From the NCBI GenBank assembly GCA_009838525.1, contig VXRJ01000010.1:160520-224519 (forward strand): a DNA stretch of 64,000 bases. The letters run 5' to 3'. Origin of the DNA: Acidobacteriota bacterium. GTDB taxonomy: Bacteria; Acidobacteriota; Vicinamibacteria; Vicinamibacterales; UBA8438. Of this stretch, positions 29,282 through 36,520 are shown piece by piece (the stretch's first letter is position 1; each line of letters starts with the position of its first letter). Both the position numbers and the translations under genes were made by a program. Below the pieces are notes generated by a model that saw only the letters and a program-made list of their open reading frames with translations, had not been told where the DNA came from and ran no database searches.

Positions 29282-30535
29282 ATGGCCCGATTTACCTGCG
29301 GATGTTCACGGCGAGACTTCCTTATCAAGGGGATGTACGGCCTGGGTGTCGGCGCGACGCTCCCGGTGCTCCTCAACCGCACGTCGGCTGCGCTTGCGGC
29401 ACAGGCGCTGCAGGGCACCAGCATGGAGGACAGTCCGGAGCGCATCCTGGTGGTTGTGGAGCTCTCCGGCGGCAACGACGGGCTCAACACCGTCGTGCCG
29501 TACGGCGACGATGCGTACTACCGGGCGCGTCCCACCATCGGCATCCCGAAGTCCGAGGTCATCAAGATTGACGACCACTTCGGCCTCCATCCGTCGATGG
29601 TCGGCTTCGAGCGTCTCTACAAGGACGGCCAGATGGCGGTCGTTCACGGTTGCGGGTACGACAACCCGAGCCTGTCGCACTTCTCGTCGATGGGCTTCTG
29701 GCACACCGGCGTCCCGAACGGCGGCGAGTCGCTCGGCTGGCTGGGCCGGCTGGCGGACGGCGCCTACGACCACGACGCGCAGGGCAACCGGATCGTCAAC
29801 ATCGGCACGCGGCAATCACTCGCCGTTCGGGCCCAGCACCACTCGCCGCTGGTCTTCAACGATCCGCGGACGTTCCGGCGCGAGGGAGCGGATAGCGAGA
29901 AGACCGCAATCGGCCGGTTGGCGTCGACCGGCGCGGTGGAGAACCCGGCCCTGGAGTTCCTCGCGGGCACGGCGAAGAACGCGGCCGAGAGTTCCGAGTT
30001 CGTCCGGCAGGCGTCGGCCGCGTACCGGACGACGGTCGACTACGGCATCGGCGGCCTGTCAGGTCCGTTGCGGCAGGTGGCGGCCCTGATCAACGCCGAG
30101 ATGCCGACGCGTCTGTACTACGTCGTCTACCAGGGCAACTCGTTCGACACGCACGTGCACCAGATGGATCCGCACGCGCGGCTGCTCGCCTACACCGCCG
30201 ACGCGATCCGCGGCTTCATGACCGACCTCGACCGCATCGGCCGCGGCGATGACGTCGCCATGATGGTCTTCACGGAGTTCGGCCGGCGCGTGGAAGAGAA
30301 CGGCAGCCTCGGCACCGACCATGGGACGGCGACGCCTATGTTCGTCATCGGCAACCATGTCAAGGGCGGTCTCTACGGCCAGCCGCCGAGCCTGACCGAG
30401 CTGGACGACGGAAATCTGTTCAAGACGACCGACTTCCGCCGGGTCTACGCCACGATGATCGAGGAGTGGCTCCGATTCGACCAGTCCCCGCAGGTCTTGA
30501 AGGGATCGTTCGACCCGATGGGGGTCTTCGCCTAG
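29282..30535 (+). CDS. DUF1501 family protein with Tat signal
   Basis: A 417-residue protein from ATG 29282, 25 bases after the DUF1800 gene, with a GGAGGAGA ribosome site. The N-terminus has a twin-arginine signal (CSRRDFLIKGMYGLGVGATL), so it is exported folded. The core resembles the alkaline-phosphatase/sulfatase fold: VVVELSGGNDGLNTVVPYGD, HSPLVFNDP, and a late MMVFTEFGRRVEENGSLGTD followed by HG. The likely metal ligands (D, H, E) are present, but no substrate is known for the family. It is the partner of the preceding DUF1800 protein. Confidence 0.92.
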   Translation: MARFTCGCSRRDFLIKGMYGLGVGATLPVLLNRTSAALAAQALQGTSMEDSPERILVVVELSGGNDGLNTVVPYGDDAYYRARPTIGIPKSEVIKIDDHFGLHPSMVGFERLYKDGQMAVVHGCGYDNPSLSHFSSMGFWHTGVPNGGESLGWLGRLADGAYDHDAQGNRIVNIGTRQSLAVRAQHHSPLVFNDPRTFRREGADSEKTAIGRLASTGAVENPALEFLAGTAKNAAESSEFVRQASAAYRTTVDYGIGGLSGPLRQVAALINAEMPTRLYYVVYQGNSFDTHVHQMDPHARLLAYTADAIRGFMTDLDRIGRGDDVAMMVFTEFGRRVEENGSLGTDHGTATPMFVIGNHVKGGLYGQPPSLTELDDGNLFKTTDFRRVYATMIEEWLRFDQSPQVLKGSFDPMGVFA

Positions 30536-30538
30536 CTG

Positions 30539-31960
30539 CTAGGCTGAGGGTGCGCCGGCGTCGTGGCCGGCAGCCGCCGAGGAGTCGAGCCGCTTCGCTT
30601 TCTCGACGAGCGTCGTGCGCTTGATGTTCAGCAGCCGAGCCGCCTGAAGCTTGTTGCCACCCGTCCGTTCGAGCGCGGCGTGGATCAGTCCGGCTTCCAT
30701 GTGCTGCAGGTAGGCGGGAAGGTCCATCCCCGCGTCCGGCAGGGCGGGCTTGGCGTCCGCCCCGCCACCGCCTCTCCGGACCTCGTCGGGAAGATCGTCC
30801 GCCTCGATCCGGTCCCGGCCCGGACTCAACGCCAGCGCCCGCTCGATCACGTTCTCGAGCTGGCGAACGTTCCCCGGCCACCGGTACATCATCATCTGGC
30901 GCATCGCCTCCTGGGAGACGGCGACGGCGTCCCGCGGCGGCGTCTGGGCCGCGCCGAGCCGCGCGACGAACTCCTGAACGAGCAGCGGGATGTCCTCGCG
31001 ACGGTCGCGTAGCGGGGTCAGGTGGATCGGAATGACATTCAGGCGGTAGTAGAGGTCCTCCCGAAACTCGCCAGCCTCGACCTGCTCCGCGAGATCGGCG
31101 TTGGTCGCCGCGATCACCCGCACGTCGACCTTGATCGTGTCGTCTCCGCCCACCCGTTCGAACTCCCGCTCCTGCAGCGCGCGCAACAGCCTGGCCTGGA
31201 GATTGATGCTCATCGTGGCGATCTCGTCGAGAAACAGCGTGCCCCGGTTCGCCTGTTCGAACCGGCCCTTCCGGTTGGCGACAGCGCCCGTGAATGCGCC
31301 GCGGACATGACCGAACAGTTCCGCTTCAAGCAGTGTCTCCGGGATGGCGCTGCAGTTGAGGGCGACGAAGTGCTCGCGGCGCCGGGGACTGTTGTGGTGG
31401 ATTGCGCGAGCCACGAGTTCCTTCCCTGTACCGGTTTCGCCGGTGACCAGGATCGTGCTCGTCGTGCCGGCCACGGTCTTCACCAACTCGCGCAACTTAT
31501 GCATCGGCGGGCTCTCACCGACAATCCCTTCGAGCCCGTACCGCTGCTGGAGTTGCGCTCGAAGGTACTCGTTCTCCGAGCGGAGTCGGCGCCGCTCGAG
31601 CGCCGTCGCCAACGTGTGCAGCAGCCGATCGAACGGGCAGGGCTTCTCGATGAAGTCCGCCACGCCCTGCTTGATCAGCGTGACCGCGGTCTCGACTGTG
31701 GCGTACCCGGTGACGACCACCGCCACGATTTCGGGGTACCGTTCGAGCGCGGTCTCCACGACCGTGGCCCCATCGATGCCAGGCAGGCGGAGATCGGTTA
31801 TCACGACGTCGAAGGCGAACTCCGCGAGCCGTTCGCGCGCAACCTCCCCGCTCTCCGCCTGCGCGACGCGATAGCCCTGCTCGGCCAGACGCTCCGCCCA
31901 CGACTCGCGCAGGGGCGCTTCGTCTTCGACAAGGAGTAGATGTGTCTCGTTCTCGGACAC
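30539..31960 (-). CDS. Sigma-54-dependent response regulator (NtrC family)
   Basis: A 473-residue activator from GTG 31960. The receiver domain has the acidic pocket E12-D13, the phospho-acceptor D56 in VVITDLRLPGIDG, and the later Lys in FIEKP. The AAA+ domain has LVTGETGTGKELVARAIH, the sigma-54 contact loop GAFTGA, GTLFLDEIATM and YRLNVIPIHLTPLRDRREDI. A Fis-type helix-turn-helix ends the protein (KLQAARLLNIKRTTLVEKAK). It should activate sigma-54 promoters after phosphorylation. Such a promoter and palindromic sites lie just beyond its 5' end. No kinase is adjacent; the nearest is at 34584-35738. Confidence 0.95.
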   Translation of the reverse strand: MSENETHLLLVEDEAPLRESWAERLAEQGYRVAQAESGEVARERLAEFAFDVVITDLRLPGIDGATVVETALERYPEIVAVVVTGYATVETAVTLIKQGVADFIEKPCPFDRLLHTLATALERRRLRSENEYLRAQLQQRYGLEGIVGESPPMHKLRELVKTVAGTTSTILVTGETGTGKELVARAIHHNSPRRREHFVALNCSAIPETLLEAELFGHVRGAFTGAVANRKGRFEQANRGTLFLDEIATMSINLQARLLRALQEREFERVGGDDTIKVDVRVIAATNADLAEQVEAGEFREDLYYRLNVIPIHLTPLRDRREDIPLLVQEFVARLGAAQTPPRDAVAVSQEAMRQMMMYRWPGNVRQLENVIERALALSPGRDRIEADDLPDEVRRGGGGADAKPALPDAGMDLPAYLQHMEAGLIHAALERTGGNKLQAARLLNIKRTTLVEKAKRLDSSAAAGHDAGAPSA

Positions 31961-31982
31961 TTGGCTGCAAGGACGGCCGAAG

Positions 31983-31999
31983 TGTCAGTATTTTGACGC
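31983..31999. promoter_or_regulatory. TGTCA-N6-TGAC palindrome 1
   Basis: TGTCAGTATTTTGACGC holds GTCA-N6-TGAC at 31984-31997. It lies 23 bases upstream of the response-regulator start and in front of the small HTH gene. Two further copies of the same palindrome occur at 32439 and 32469. A site for the response regulator (autoregulation) is a reasonable inference. Confidence 0.6.
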
Positions 32000-32170
32000 T
32001 CGGAGCCGAGAGGGGTCAAGGCGCCGCCCGCGAAGCCGGTTGGAGTCTCTTGGACGCAAGAGGACTACAGTTGACCCGTTTCCCTGCCGATACCCCGTTC
32101 GTGACAGGAGAGGGCGCGGCCGGTTGCGGCGCCCGCTCACGCTGTGTCACTTGGAGCGGAGACAAAAAAC

Positions 32171-32380
32171 ATGAACGTTGACCGAAAGACCGTCTCGATC
32201 ATGAAGGCGTGCGAACTGGTTGGCGTCAGCCGACGCACGATCTACAACTGGATCGCCAGCGGCAAGGTGGAATACGTCCGGACGGCCGGCGGCTCGGTAC
32301 GGATTTTCGCCGACACGTTATGGCGCCAGCCCGACGCGACAGCGCACCAGCGCCCACTGACTGATTCTCCCGCCCACTAG
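32171..32380 (+). CDS. Small MerR/excisionase-type helix-turn-helix DNA-binding protein
   Basis: A 69-residue protein from ATG 32171, with GGAGCGGAG as a plausible ribosome site. VSIMKACELVGVSRRTIYNW followed by IASGKVEYVRTAGGSVRI is a complete winged helix-turn-helix of the excisionase/BldC type. The short Pro/Thr-rich tail has no domain. It is not next to an integrase or any mobile-element gene, so a role as a small chromosomal regulator is more likely than excision. It is surrounded by the three TGTCA-N6-TGAC palindromes and may belong to the same circuit. Confidence 0.82.
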   Translation: MNVDRKTVSIMKACELVGVSRRTIYNWIASGKVEYVRTAGGSVRIFADTLWRQPDATAHQRPLTDSPAH

Positions 32381-32437
32381 CATCCCCCGCCGTCGTCTCA
32401 ATTCCTCGGCCGCCATCTCGTCGAACTCGGCCCCGAC

Positions 32438-32454
32438 TGTCAAGAAAATGACGG
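32438..32454. promoter_or_regulatory. TGTCA-N6-TGAC palindrome 2 (likely upstream activating site)
   Basis: TGTCAAGAAAATGACGG contains GTCA-N6-TGAC at 32439-32452. Its centre is about 211 bases upstream of the predicted sigma-54 start point and exactly 30 bases, about three helical turns, from palindrome 3. That spacing suits side-by-side binding of activator dimers on one face of the DNA. Confidence 0.68.
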
Positions 32455-32467
32455 TCGCCATGCCGAA

Positions 32468-32484
32468 TGTCAGACGGTTGACGC
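32468..32484. promoter_or_regulatory. TGTCA-N6-TGAC palindrome 3 (likely upstream activating site)
   Basis: TGTCAGACGGTTGACGC contains GTCA-N6-TGAC at 32469-32482. Its centre is about 181 bases upstream of the predicted sigma-54 start point, within the normal range for an NtrC-type enhancer. Confidence 0.68.
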
Positions 32485-32630
32485 ACATTCTGGCCCGCCG
32501 GTGCTGAACATTGCTTGCTCCTGCCCATCACGTCACAAGACGGCACGATAAAGCAAGTTATTTATTATCAGCAGTTTACACTCCCGCTGGGAGTATTGGC
32601 GGAGAGAGATCTCGCCAGATCTGCGCGAGT

Positions 32631-32646
32631 TGGCACGCTTCTTGCT
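32631..32646 (+). promoter_or_regulatory. Sigma-54 (-24/-12) promoter of the FliA-like sigma gene
   Basis: TGGCACGCTTCTTGCT matches the RpoN consensus TGGCACG-N4-TTGCW at every fixed position. Counting from the GC at -13/-12, transcription should start near 32657, three bases before the ATG at 32660, so the mRNA would be nearly leaderless. Two upstream palindromes sit at enhancer distance. Confidence 0.8.
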
Positions 32647-32659
32647 CCATCCGGGGGTC

Positions 32660-33511
32660 ATGGAGAAACAGAATCGACCCCAAACGCGGCAGGAACGGAT
32701 CGATGCGGGCGTGCACTTCGTTGGCGCCCTGGCTCGACGGATGGCGGCTCAGATGCCTCATTCGATCGATGTCGGCGACCTGATGCAGGACGGGATGATC
32801 GGCCTGATCGATGCGGCCGATCGGTTCGATTCCGCCCGCGGCATCAAGTTCGAAACGTTCGCGGAGCGGCGTGTCCGCGGAGCGATGATCGACGCGTTAC
32901 GTCGAGGCGCGTGGCCGCGCGGAATCCGGCGCGTACGCCGCGAGGTGAATGAAGCCCGCGAAAAGCTCCGCGCTGAACTGGGGGCGGAGCCGAGCACGGC
33001 CGACATCGCCCGCCACCTTCACATGGACGAGCGGAAGCTCACGCGAACCCTCCGCCGGATCGGCGTCATCGAGGCGACATCGCCCCTCGCAACCAGCGAG
33101 ATGGTAGAGGCGGCTGACCTGCCGCCGGTCATGTCACCCAGCACGCCGCCGGCCCCGGACGAAGCGTGTGAACGCGTCGAGGTCCAGGATCGCATCCGTG
33201 CCGCCATAGCGGCGCTGCCTCCACGGGAGCGGAAGGTGGTGACGCTCTACTACTACGGCGACATCACGATGAAGGAGATTGGCTCCGAGATCGGCGTCAA
33301 CGAATCGCGTGTGTCACAGCTTCGCGCCCGAGCCATCGGGCGACTCCGCAACCTCCTGGCGCCTGACCTTGCGCCGGAGTTGCTGGCCGCATCGCTGACC
33401 CAGGGACCGTCGAAGCCTGGGTCGAAGAAACGGCTGCAGATGGCCAAGGCGAGCCTCGCATCGACGCGGGTCGCCGAACGCCCTGCCGCCAGGCGTGCGG
33501 CGGCGCGGTAG
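32660..33511 (+). CDS. FliA/WhiG-type alternative sigma factor
   Basis: A 283-residue group 3 sigma factor from ATG 32660. Region 2 shows DVGDLMQDGMIGLIDAADRF and RGIKFETFAERRVRGAMIDA. Region 3 follows (LGAEPSTADIARHLHMDERK). Region 4 has ALPPRERKVVTLYYYGDITM and KEIGSEIGVNESRVSQLRAR, the -35-binding helix-turn-helix. The last 45 residues are a basic Lys/Arg/Ala tail that sigma-28 proteins usually lack. No flagellar gene lies in the window, so control of motility is not assured. The gene appears to be controlled by sigma-54, making a two-step sigma cascade. GTG 32711 is a possible internal start if the short leader is not used. Confidence 0.9.
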   Translation: MEKQNRPQTRQERIDAGVHFVGALARRMAAQMPHSIDVGDLMQDGMIGLIDAADRFDSARGIKFETFAERRVRGAMIDALRRGAWPRGIRRVRREVNEAREKLRAELGAEPSTADIARHLHMDERKLTRTLRRIGVIEATSPLATSEMVEAADLPPVMSPSTPPAPDEACERVEVQDRIRAAIAALPPRERKVVTLYYYGDITMKEIGSEIGVNESRVSQLRARAIGRLRNLLAPDLAPELLAASLTQGPSKPGSKKRLQMAKASLASTRVAERPAARRAAAR

Positions 33512-33688
33512 TCCCTCCCCGCGCCGTCCGGACCCGGACCGCCCCGGTCGCCGTTCCTCCTCCGGCGTCGGGGCGTCCGGGCAAACGTCCGTACCAAGGC
33601 CGCTTGCTTGATCACGACACTTGGCCAAGTTGCGCCGGAGCCGGGACCCCAACTACAGTAAGAGGTCCCGTTGGGACGCGTTGAGCTC

Positions 33689-33712
33689 GGGCCCCGTTAG
33701 GGGCCCTTTTTT
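33689..33712 (+). terminator. Rho-independent terminator
   Basis: GGGCCCC (33689-33695), loop GTTA, GGGGCCC (33700-33706), then six T residues (33707-33712). The stem is perfect with a tetraloop. It is the clearest intrinsic terminator in the window and lies 178 bases after the sigma-factor stop. Confidence 0.92.
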
Positions 33713-33713
33713 C

Positions 33714-33741
33714 TTGGTCACATATAGGCGTGTGCTAGCAT
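33714..33741 (+). promoter_or_regulatory. Candidate promoter for the DUF5678-like/retropepsin pair
   Basis: TTGGTC (33714-33719) and TAGCAT (33736-33741) are separated by 16 bases, with TGC forming an extended -10. It directly follows the terminator and reads towards 33910, giving a leader of about 160 bases. Confidence 0.42.
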
Positions 33742-33909
33742 GTCCCCACTGGTGTTCGTGGGTGCTTGATTGGTCCTGTTTGCCCCCCGCCGCCCGCGCC
33801 ATTCCCTTCTTCACCGACTCCACCCCAGTGACGGCTCCCAACCGTTGAATCGCGATCGTCATCATCGGCTGGCGGGATGCAGCCGATTCACCTTCCCCGG
33901 AGGCTAACG

Positions 33910-34179
33910 ATGAGTGAAGTGCAGGACGATCCCTTCGATCGGGAGCTGGCGGCGTTTGAGCGCATGCGCGCGGAGTTGGAACGCGCGCACCTGGGACGTT
34001 GGGTCGTGATTGCTGGCGAGAAGCTCTGGGGAGAACAGTCGTTCGAGAGCTTCCAGGACGCGAGCAACGCGGCGCGCCCGGTGTTTGGAGACACGGAGGT
34101 TCTGATCCGCGAGGTGGGTCCACGTCGCGTGATCGATGCACCGGCCTCTTTGGTGATTGAGGGTTCGGTTGCACCTTGA
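33910..34179 (+). CDS. Small DUF5678-like protein
   Basis: An 89-residue protein from ATG 33910 with a good GGAGGC ribosome site (33899-33904). The N-terminal half is a charged helix (DPFDRELAAFERMRAELERA). The second half, LGRWVVIAGEKLWGEQSFES and then VFGDTEVLIREVG, resembles the short beta-alpha-beta DUF5678 pattern (G-K/R-W-V-x-I-x-G then a helix and L-V/I-R-x-V). DUF5678-like genes are often found before retropepsin-like genes, as here; the two overlap by some 10-22 bases depending on the start of the second. Function unknown. The family assignment is from memory of the pattern. Confidence 0.65.
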   Translation: MSEVQDDPFDRELAAFERMRAELERAHLGRWVVIAGEKLWGEQSFESFQDASNAARPVFGDTEVLIREVGPRRVIDAPASLVIEGSVAP

Positions 34180-34582
34180 TCTGAGTAAGACATCCATAGA
34201 GCTGTTGCGCGACGGTCCCCTGGCACCCGTCGGCATCGGTCCAGCCAAAGAGAGGCTGACCACGGTTCACGCCCTGATAGACACGGGCGCAGACTCGTCT
34301 TTTGTGAGCACACGACTCGTGACGGAGTTGTCATTGATCCGCTGCGATGAGCTCGACAGAACGGGGGCAGATGTCCACGGTCCGCAGACGTGGAAGGTGG
34401 TAGAAGCCCACATCGAAATGGGCAGATTGGGAATACCGTCGCCACGTCGGTTCGCCGTCTACCCCAACCCAATGAGAAAATGGGATGTGGTGGTCGGCCG
34501 CGACATCCTCCAACTCCTGGACATGGTCTACGAAGGTCCGAGGGGTATGGTGCTGCTGGGGCGGCCCGGGGAATTGAGCTAG
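34157..34582 (+). CDS. Retropepsin-like aspartyl protease domain protein
   Basis: A protein of up to 141 residues. TTG 34157 or TTG 34169 are the possible starts, as no ATG precedes the conserved part. HALIDTGADSSFVSTRLV is the D-T-G active-site signature of retropepsin-like proteases. WDVVVGRDILQLLDMVYEG is the usual G-x-D-I-L segment near the C-terminus. These small bacterial proteins have one Asp site and would act as dimers like retroviral protease. Substrates are unknown. It overlaps the preceding gene and ends one base from the convergent kinase stop. Confidence 0.83.
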   Translation: MRVRLHLDLSKTSIELLRDGPLAPVGIGPAKERLTTVHALIDTGADSSFVSTRLVTELSLIRCDELDRTGADVHGPQTWKVVEAHIEMGRLGIPSPRRFAVYPNPMRKWDVVVGRDILQLLDMVYEGPRGMVLLGRPGELS

Positions 34583-34583
34583 T

Positions 34584-35738
34584 CTAGCCGGTTGTCGGCA
34601 ATTCGACTCGGAACGAAGCTCCCCCGCCAGGACTCGATTCGACGCGCATCCGTCCGCCATGGTCAGCCACGATCGATTGCGCAACGGTCAGCCCGAGGCC
34701 GGTCCCCTTGCCCGGCGACTTGGTGGTGAAGAACGGATCGAAGATCTTCTCCTGCACATCCGGCGGGATTCCGGGGCCGTCGTCGTGGATCTCCAGTACG
34801 ACCAGTCGTTGATCGACATCGTGCCACGAACGCGCGATCAGCGTTCCGCGACCGTTGGTCGCCAGCATGGCCTGCTCCGCGTTGATCACCAGGTTCAGCA
34901 GCACCTGCTTCAGGTGATGCGCGTCGGCGAAGACCGGTGGTAATCCGGTCGCCAGCGCATCGATGGTCGTAACGTTCGATACCCGTTGATCGTAGGCCCG
35001 TAGCGACAACGTCTCCCGCGCCACCTCGTTGATGTCGACCATGCCACGCGTCGTGTGACGCTTGCGCGAGAAATCGAGCAGGTTTCGAACGATTCGCGCC
35101 GCCCGCTCCGATTCACTCAGAATCGTCTTGAGTCCCCTCCGTGTCACGTCGTCGTGCTGGCGTCCGGCGAGCCGTTCCGCCGACGTGAGGATGGTTGCGA
35201 GCGGATTGTTCAGTTCATGGGCGACCCCGGAGACGGTCTGCCCCAGCGCCGCCAGCTTCTCCGCCTGCAACAACTGGTGGTAGATGTCGCGACCCTGATC
35301 TTCAAGGGCGCGGCGCTCGCTCACGTCCCTGAGCACCGCCTCGACCCGTGCGGTCTCGTCGTCGGTCCGCGTCGCGTGTGCGGTGACCTCGACCCAGATC
35401 GGCCTTTCGTCGATCCGCCGCAGACGCACCAGGTGGTCGGTCACCGCGCCGTCGCGCAGCAACTGGCCAACCAGCGCGCGGTGCGCCGCGAGATCCAGAA
35501 AGCGATCGGGCGCGAACGGGCGGACGTCCGTGTCGGCTGTCTCCGGTTCGAAGCCGAACATCAGTTTCAGGTACGGATTGGCCGCAATGGTCGTACCGGT
35601 TCCGGCGAGGGGGAGCAGGCCGACGTACATGCCGGTGTGGACCGCGTCGAACAGCCGCGTGAGCGCGTCACTCGTACTGCCGAGGGATGACACGCCCGGT
35701 GGGTCGGGCGCCGCGTGCCGGTCTGCGTCGGGCGGCAC
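34584..35738 (-). CDS. PAS-domain sensor histidine kinase (NtrB-like)
   Basis: A 384-residue soluble kinase from GTG 35738. A PAS domain (about residues 20-145) contains LKLMFGFEPETADTDVRPF and ends in the PAC-like VEAVLRDVSERRALEDQG. HisKA follows with LGQTVSGVAHELNNPLATI (phospho-acceptor His). The HATPase domain has LKQVLLNLVINAEQAML (N box), IHDDGPGIPPDVQEKIFDPF (G1/F box) and TGLGLTVAQSIVADHGG (G2). There are no membrane segments. The gene lies 21 bases behind the PCYCGC-type gene, probably in the same operon. It could phosphorylate the sigma-54 response regulator 2.6 kb away; that pairing is inference. Confidence 0.93.
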   Translation of the reverse strand: MPPDADRHAAPDPPGVSSLGSTSDALTRLFDAVHTGMYVGLLPLAGTGTTIAANPYLKLMFGFEPETADTDVRPFAPDRFLDLAAHRALVGQLLRDGAVTDHLVRLRRIDERPIWVEVTAHATRTDDETARVEAVLRDVSERRALEDQGRDIYHQLLQAEKLAALGQTVSGVAHELNNPLATILTSAERLAGRQHDDVTRRGLKTILSESERAARIVRNLLDFSRKRHTTRGMVDINEVARETLSLRAYDQRVSNVTTIDALATGLPPVFADAHHLKQVLLNLVINAEQAMLATNGRGTLIARSWHDVDQRLVVLEIHDDGPGIPPDVQEKIFDPFFTTKSPGKGTGLGLTVAQSIVADHGGRMRVESSPGGGASFRVELPTTG

Positions 35739-35759
35739 GGCCCTGGTTCGTCCTCGCCG

Positions 35760-36404
35760 CTAGTTCGCGTCGACGGGAGGGGCCGGTGTCGGGGTGTGCA
35801 ACGGAGACCCGGCGTACAGCCTTTCGATCTCGTCGCGGATATCGGTTACCCGTGCGCCGGACGCATACATCTGCATAGCCGTACGTCCAACGTCGACGCA
35901 GGCGATGCAGGCCATTCCGTGCTCTTCCCATTCGCGCACGGTGCCGTCAGGGTTCCGCTCGCGGACGAAGCAATCAGCGTTCCGCCTGTGGCCGCGTGTC
36001 TCGCAGCCGCAGAAGCAGGGAACGTAGTCGAGAATCTCGGGGTGGCGCGCGGCGAACAGGTAGACCTCTTGAATCACCTCAGGGTCGCGCGGAATCAGAT
36101 TGGCCTGCAGTTGAAGCGGCGGCATCGCCGCGTCCGCCGGCGGGGTTGGCGTGCGCTCCGCGGGCGGAGGCGCCGGTGGGGCGGGAGGCCGCTCCGGTGT
36201 CTCGTCCGAGGCGTCGGCGACAGTCTCGCCATCGGGTGACACGGGGGCGTCGCCGCCGCCATAGAATCCGAGGAAAGCGATCAGCACGAGCGCGACAGCC
36301 GCGCCGCCAATCAGAATCCAGGGTGGTCCACCGGTGCTCTCGACCGGCCGCTCAGGCGGCGGTGCGGCCGATCCGCGGCTCCGAGACTTCTTTTTGCCAG
36401 CCAT
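35760..36404 (-). CDS. Membrane-anchored PCYCGC-motif protein
   Basis: A 214-residue protein from ATG 36404. A basic N-terminus and one membrane segment (about residues 29-47, ILIGGAAVALVLIAFLGFY) are followed by a Pro-rich linker. The outer domain carries YVPCFCGCETRGHRRNADCF, a variant of the PCYCGC signature, and later MACIACVDVG, giving seven Cys. The Cys cluster suggests metal (perhaps copper) binding or redox work outside the membrane. The family has no firmly assigned function. It precedes the PAS kinase gene, which may sense a related signal. Confidence 0.82.
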   Translation of the reverse strand: MAGKKKSRSRGSAAPPPERPVESTGGPPWILIGGAAVALVLIAFLGFYGGGDAPVSPDGETVADASDETPERPPAPPAPPPAERTPTPPADAAMPPLQLQANLIPRDPEVIQEVYLFAARHPEILDYVPCFCGCETRGHRRNADCFVRERNPDGTVREWEEHGMACIACVDVGRTAMQMYASGARVTDIRDEIERLYAGSPLHTPTPAPPVDAN

Positions 36405-36410
36405 TCCGGC

Positions 36411-36416
36411 ATCTTA
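36411..36416 (-). promoter_or_regulatory. -10 hexamer immediately before the PCYCGC-type gene (leaderless)
   Basis: On the minus strand, TAAGAT (36416 to 36411) is followed by six bases and then the ATG at 36404. There is no ribosome site, the pattern of a leaderless transcript. Confidence 0.45.
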
Positions 36417-36520
36417 TCACGGGACTGGCGGTCGCCTTTTCCCCTGCGCGCTGCCGCCCGACGTCAGTGCTCGCGCGCCCTGGCGGGCGCGTGGAAGTTC
36501 GGCCGGCGCAAGGCGAGCAC

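Larger units (their letters stand above)
33512..33909. other. 398-base intergenic region with palindrome, structured RNA, terminator and promoter
   Basis: No credible gene lies here; a 75-codon frame at 33621-33848 crosses the terminator and has no family features. In order there are: a 12-bp perfect palindrome ACTTGGCCAAGT (33619-33630); GGGACC (33643-33648), which can pair with GGTCCC (33664-33669), which can instead pair with the following GGGAC (33673-33677); an intrinsic terminator; and a promoter-like pair reading into the next genes. The stretch 33620-33712 could be a short terminated RNA or the 3' end of the sigma-factor mRNA. Confidence 0.55.

Noticed and set aside
32000-32170. Sigma-54 promoter for the small HTH gene
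   Set aside because: The nearest GG...GC pairs have the wrong spacing (11-12 instead of 10 bases) and poor flanks.
32171-32380. The excisionase-like protein as evidence of an integrated element
   Set aside because: No integrase, attachment repeat or tRNA target is near, and such small MerR-type proteins are often chromosomal regulators.
32496-32520. Second -24/-12-like element ahead of the sigma gene
   Set aside because: Spacing between GG and GC is off by one base, whereas the element at 32631 is a full match.
33621-33848. 75-codon open frame across the intergenic region
   Set aside because: It runs through a strong intrinsic terminator and a promoter-like element and has no recognisable protein features.
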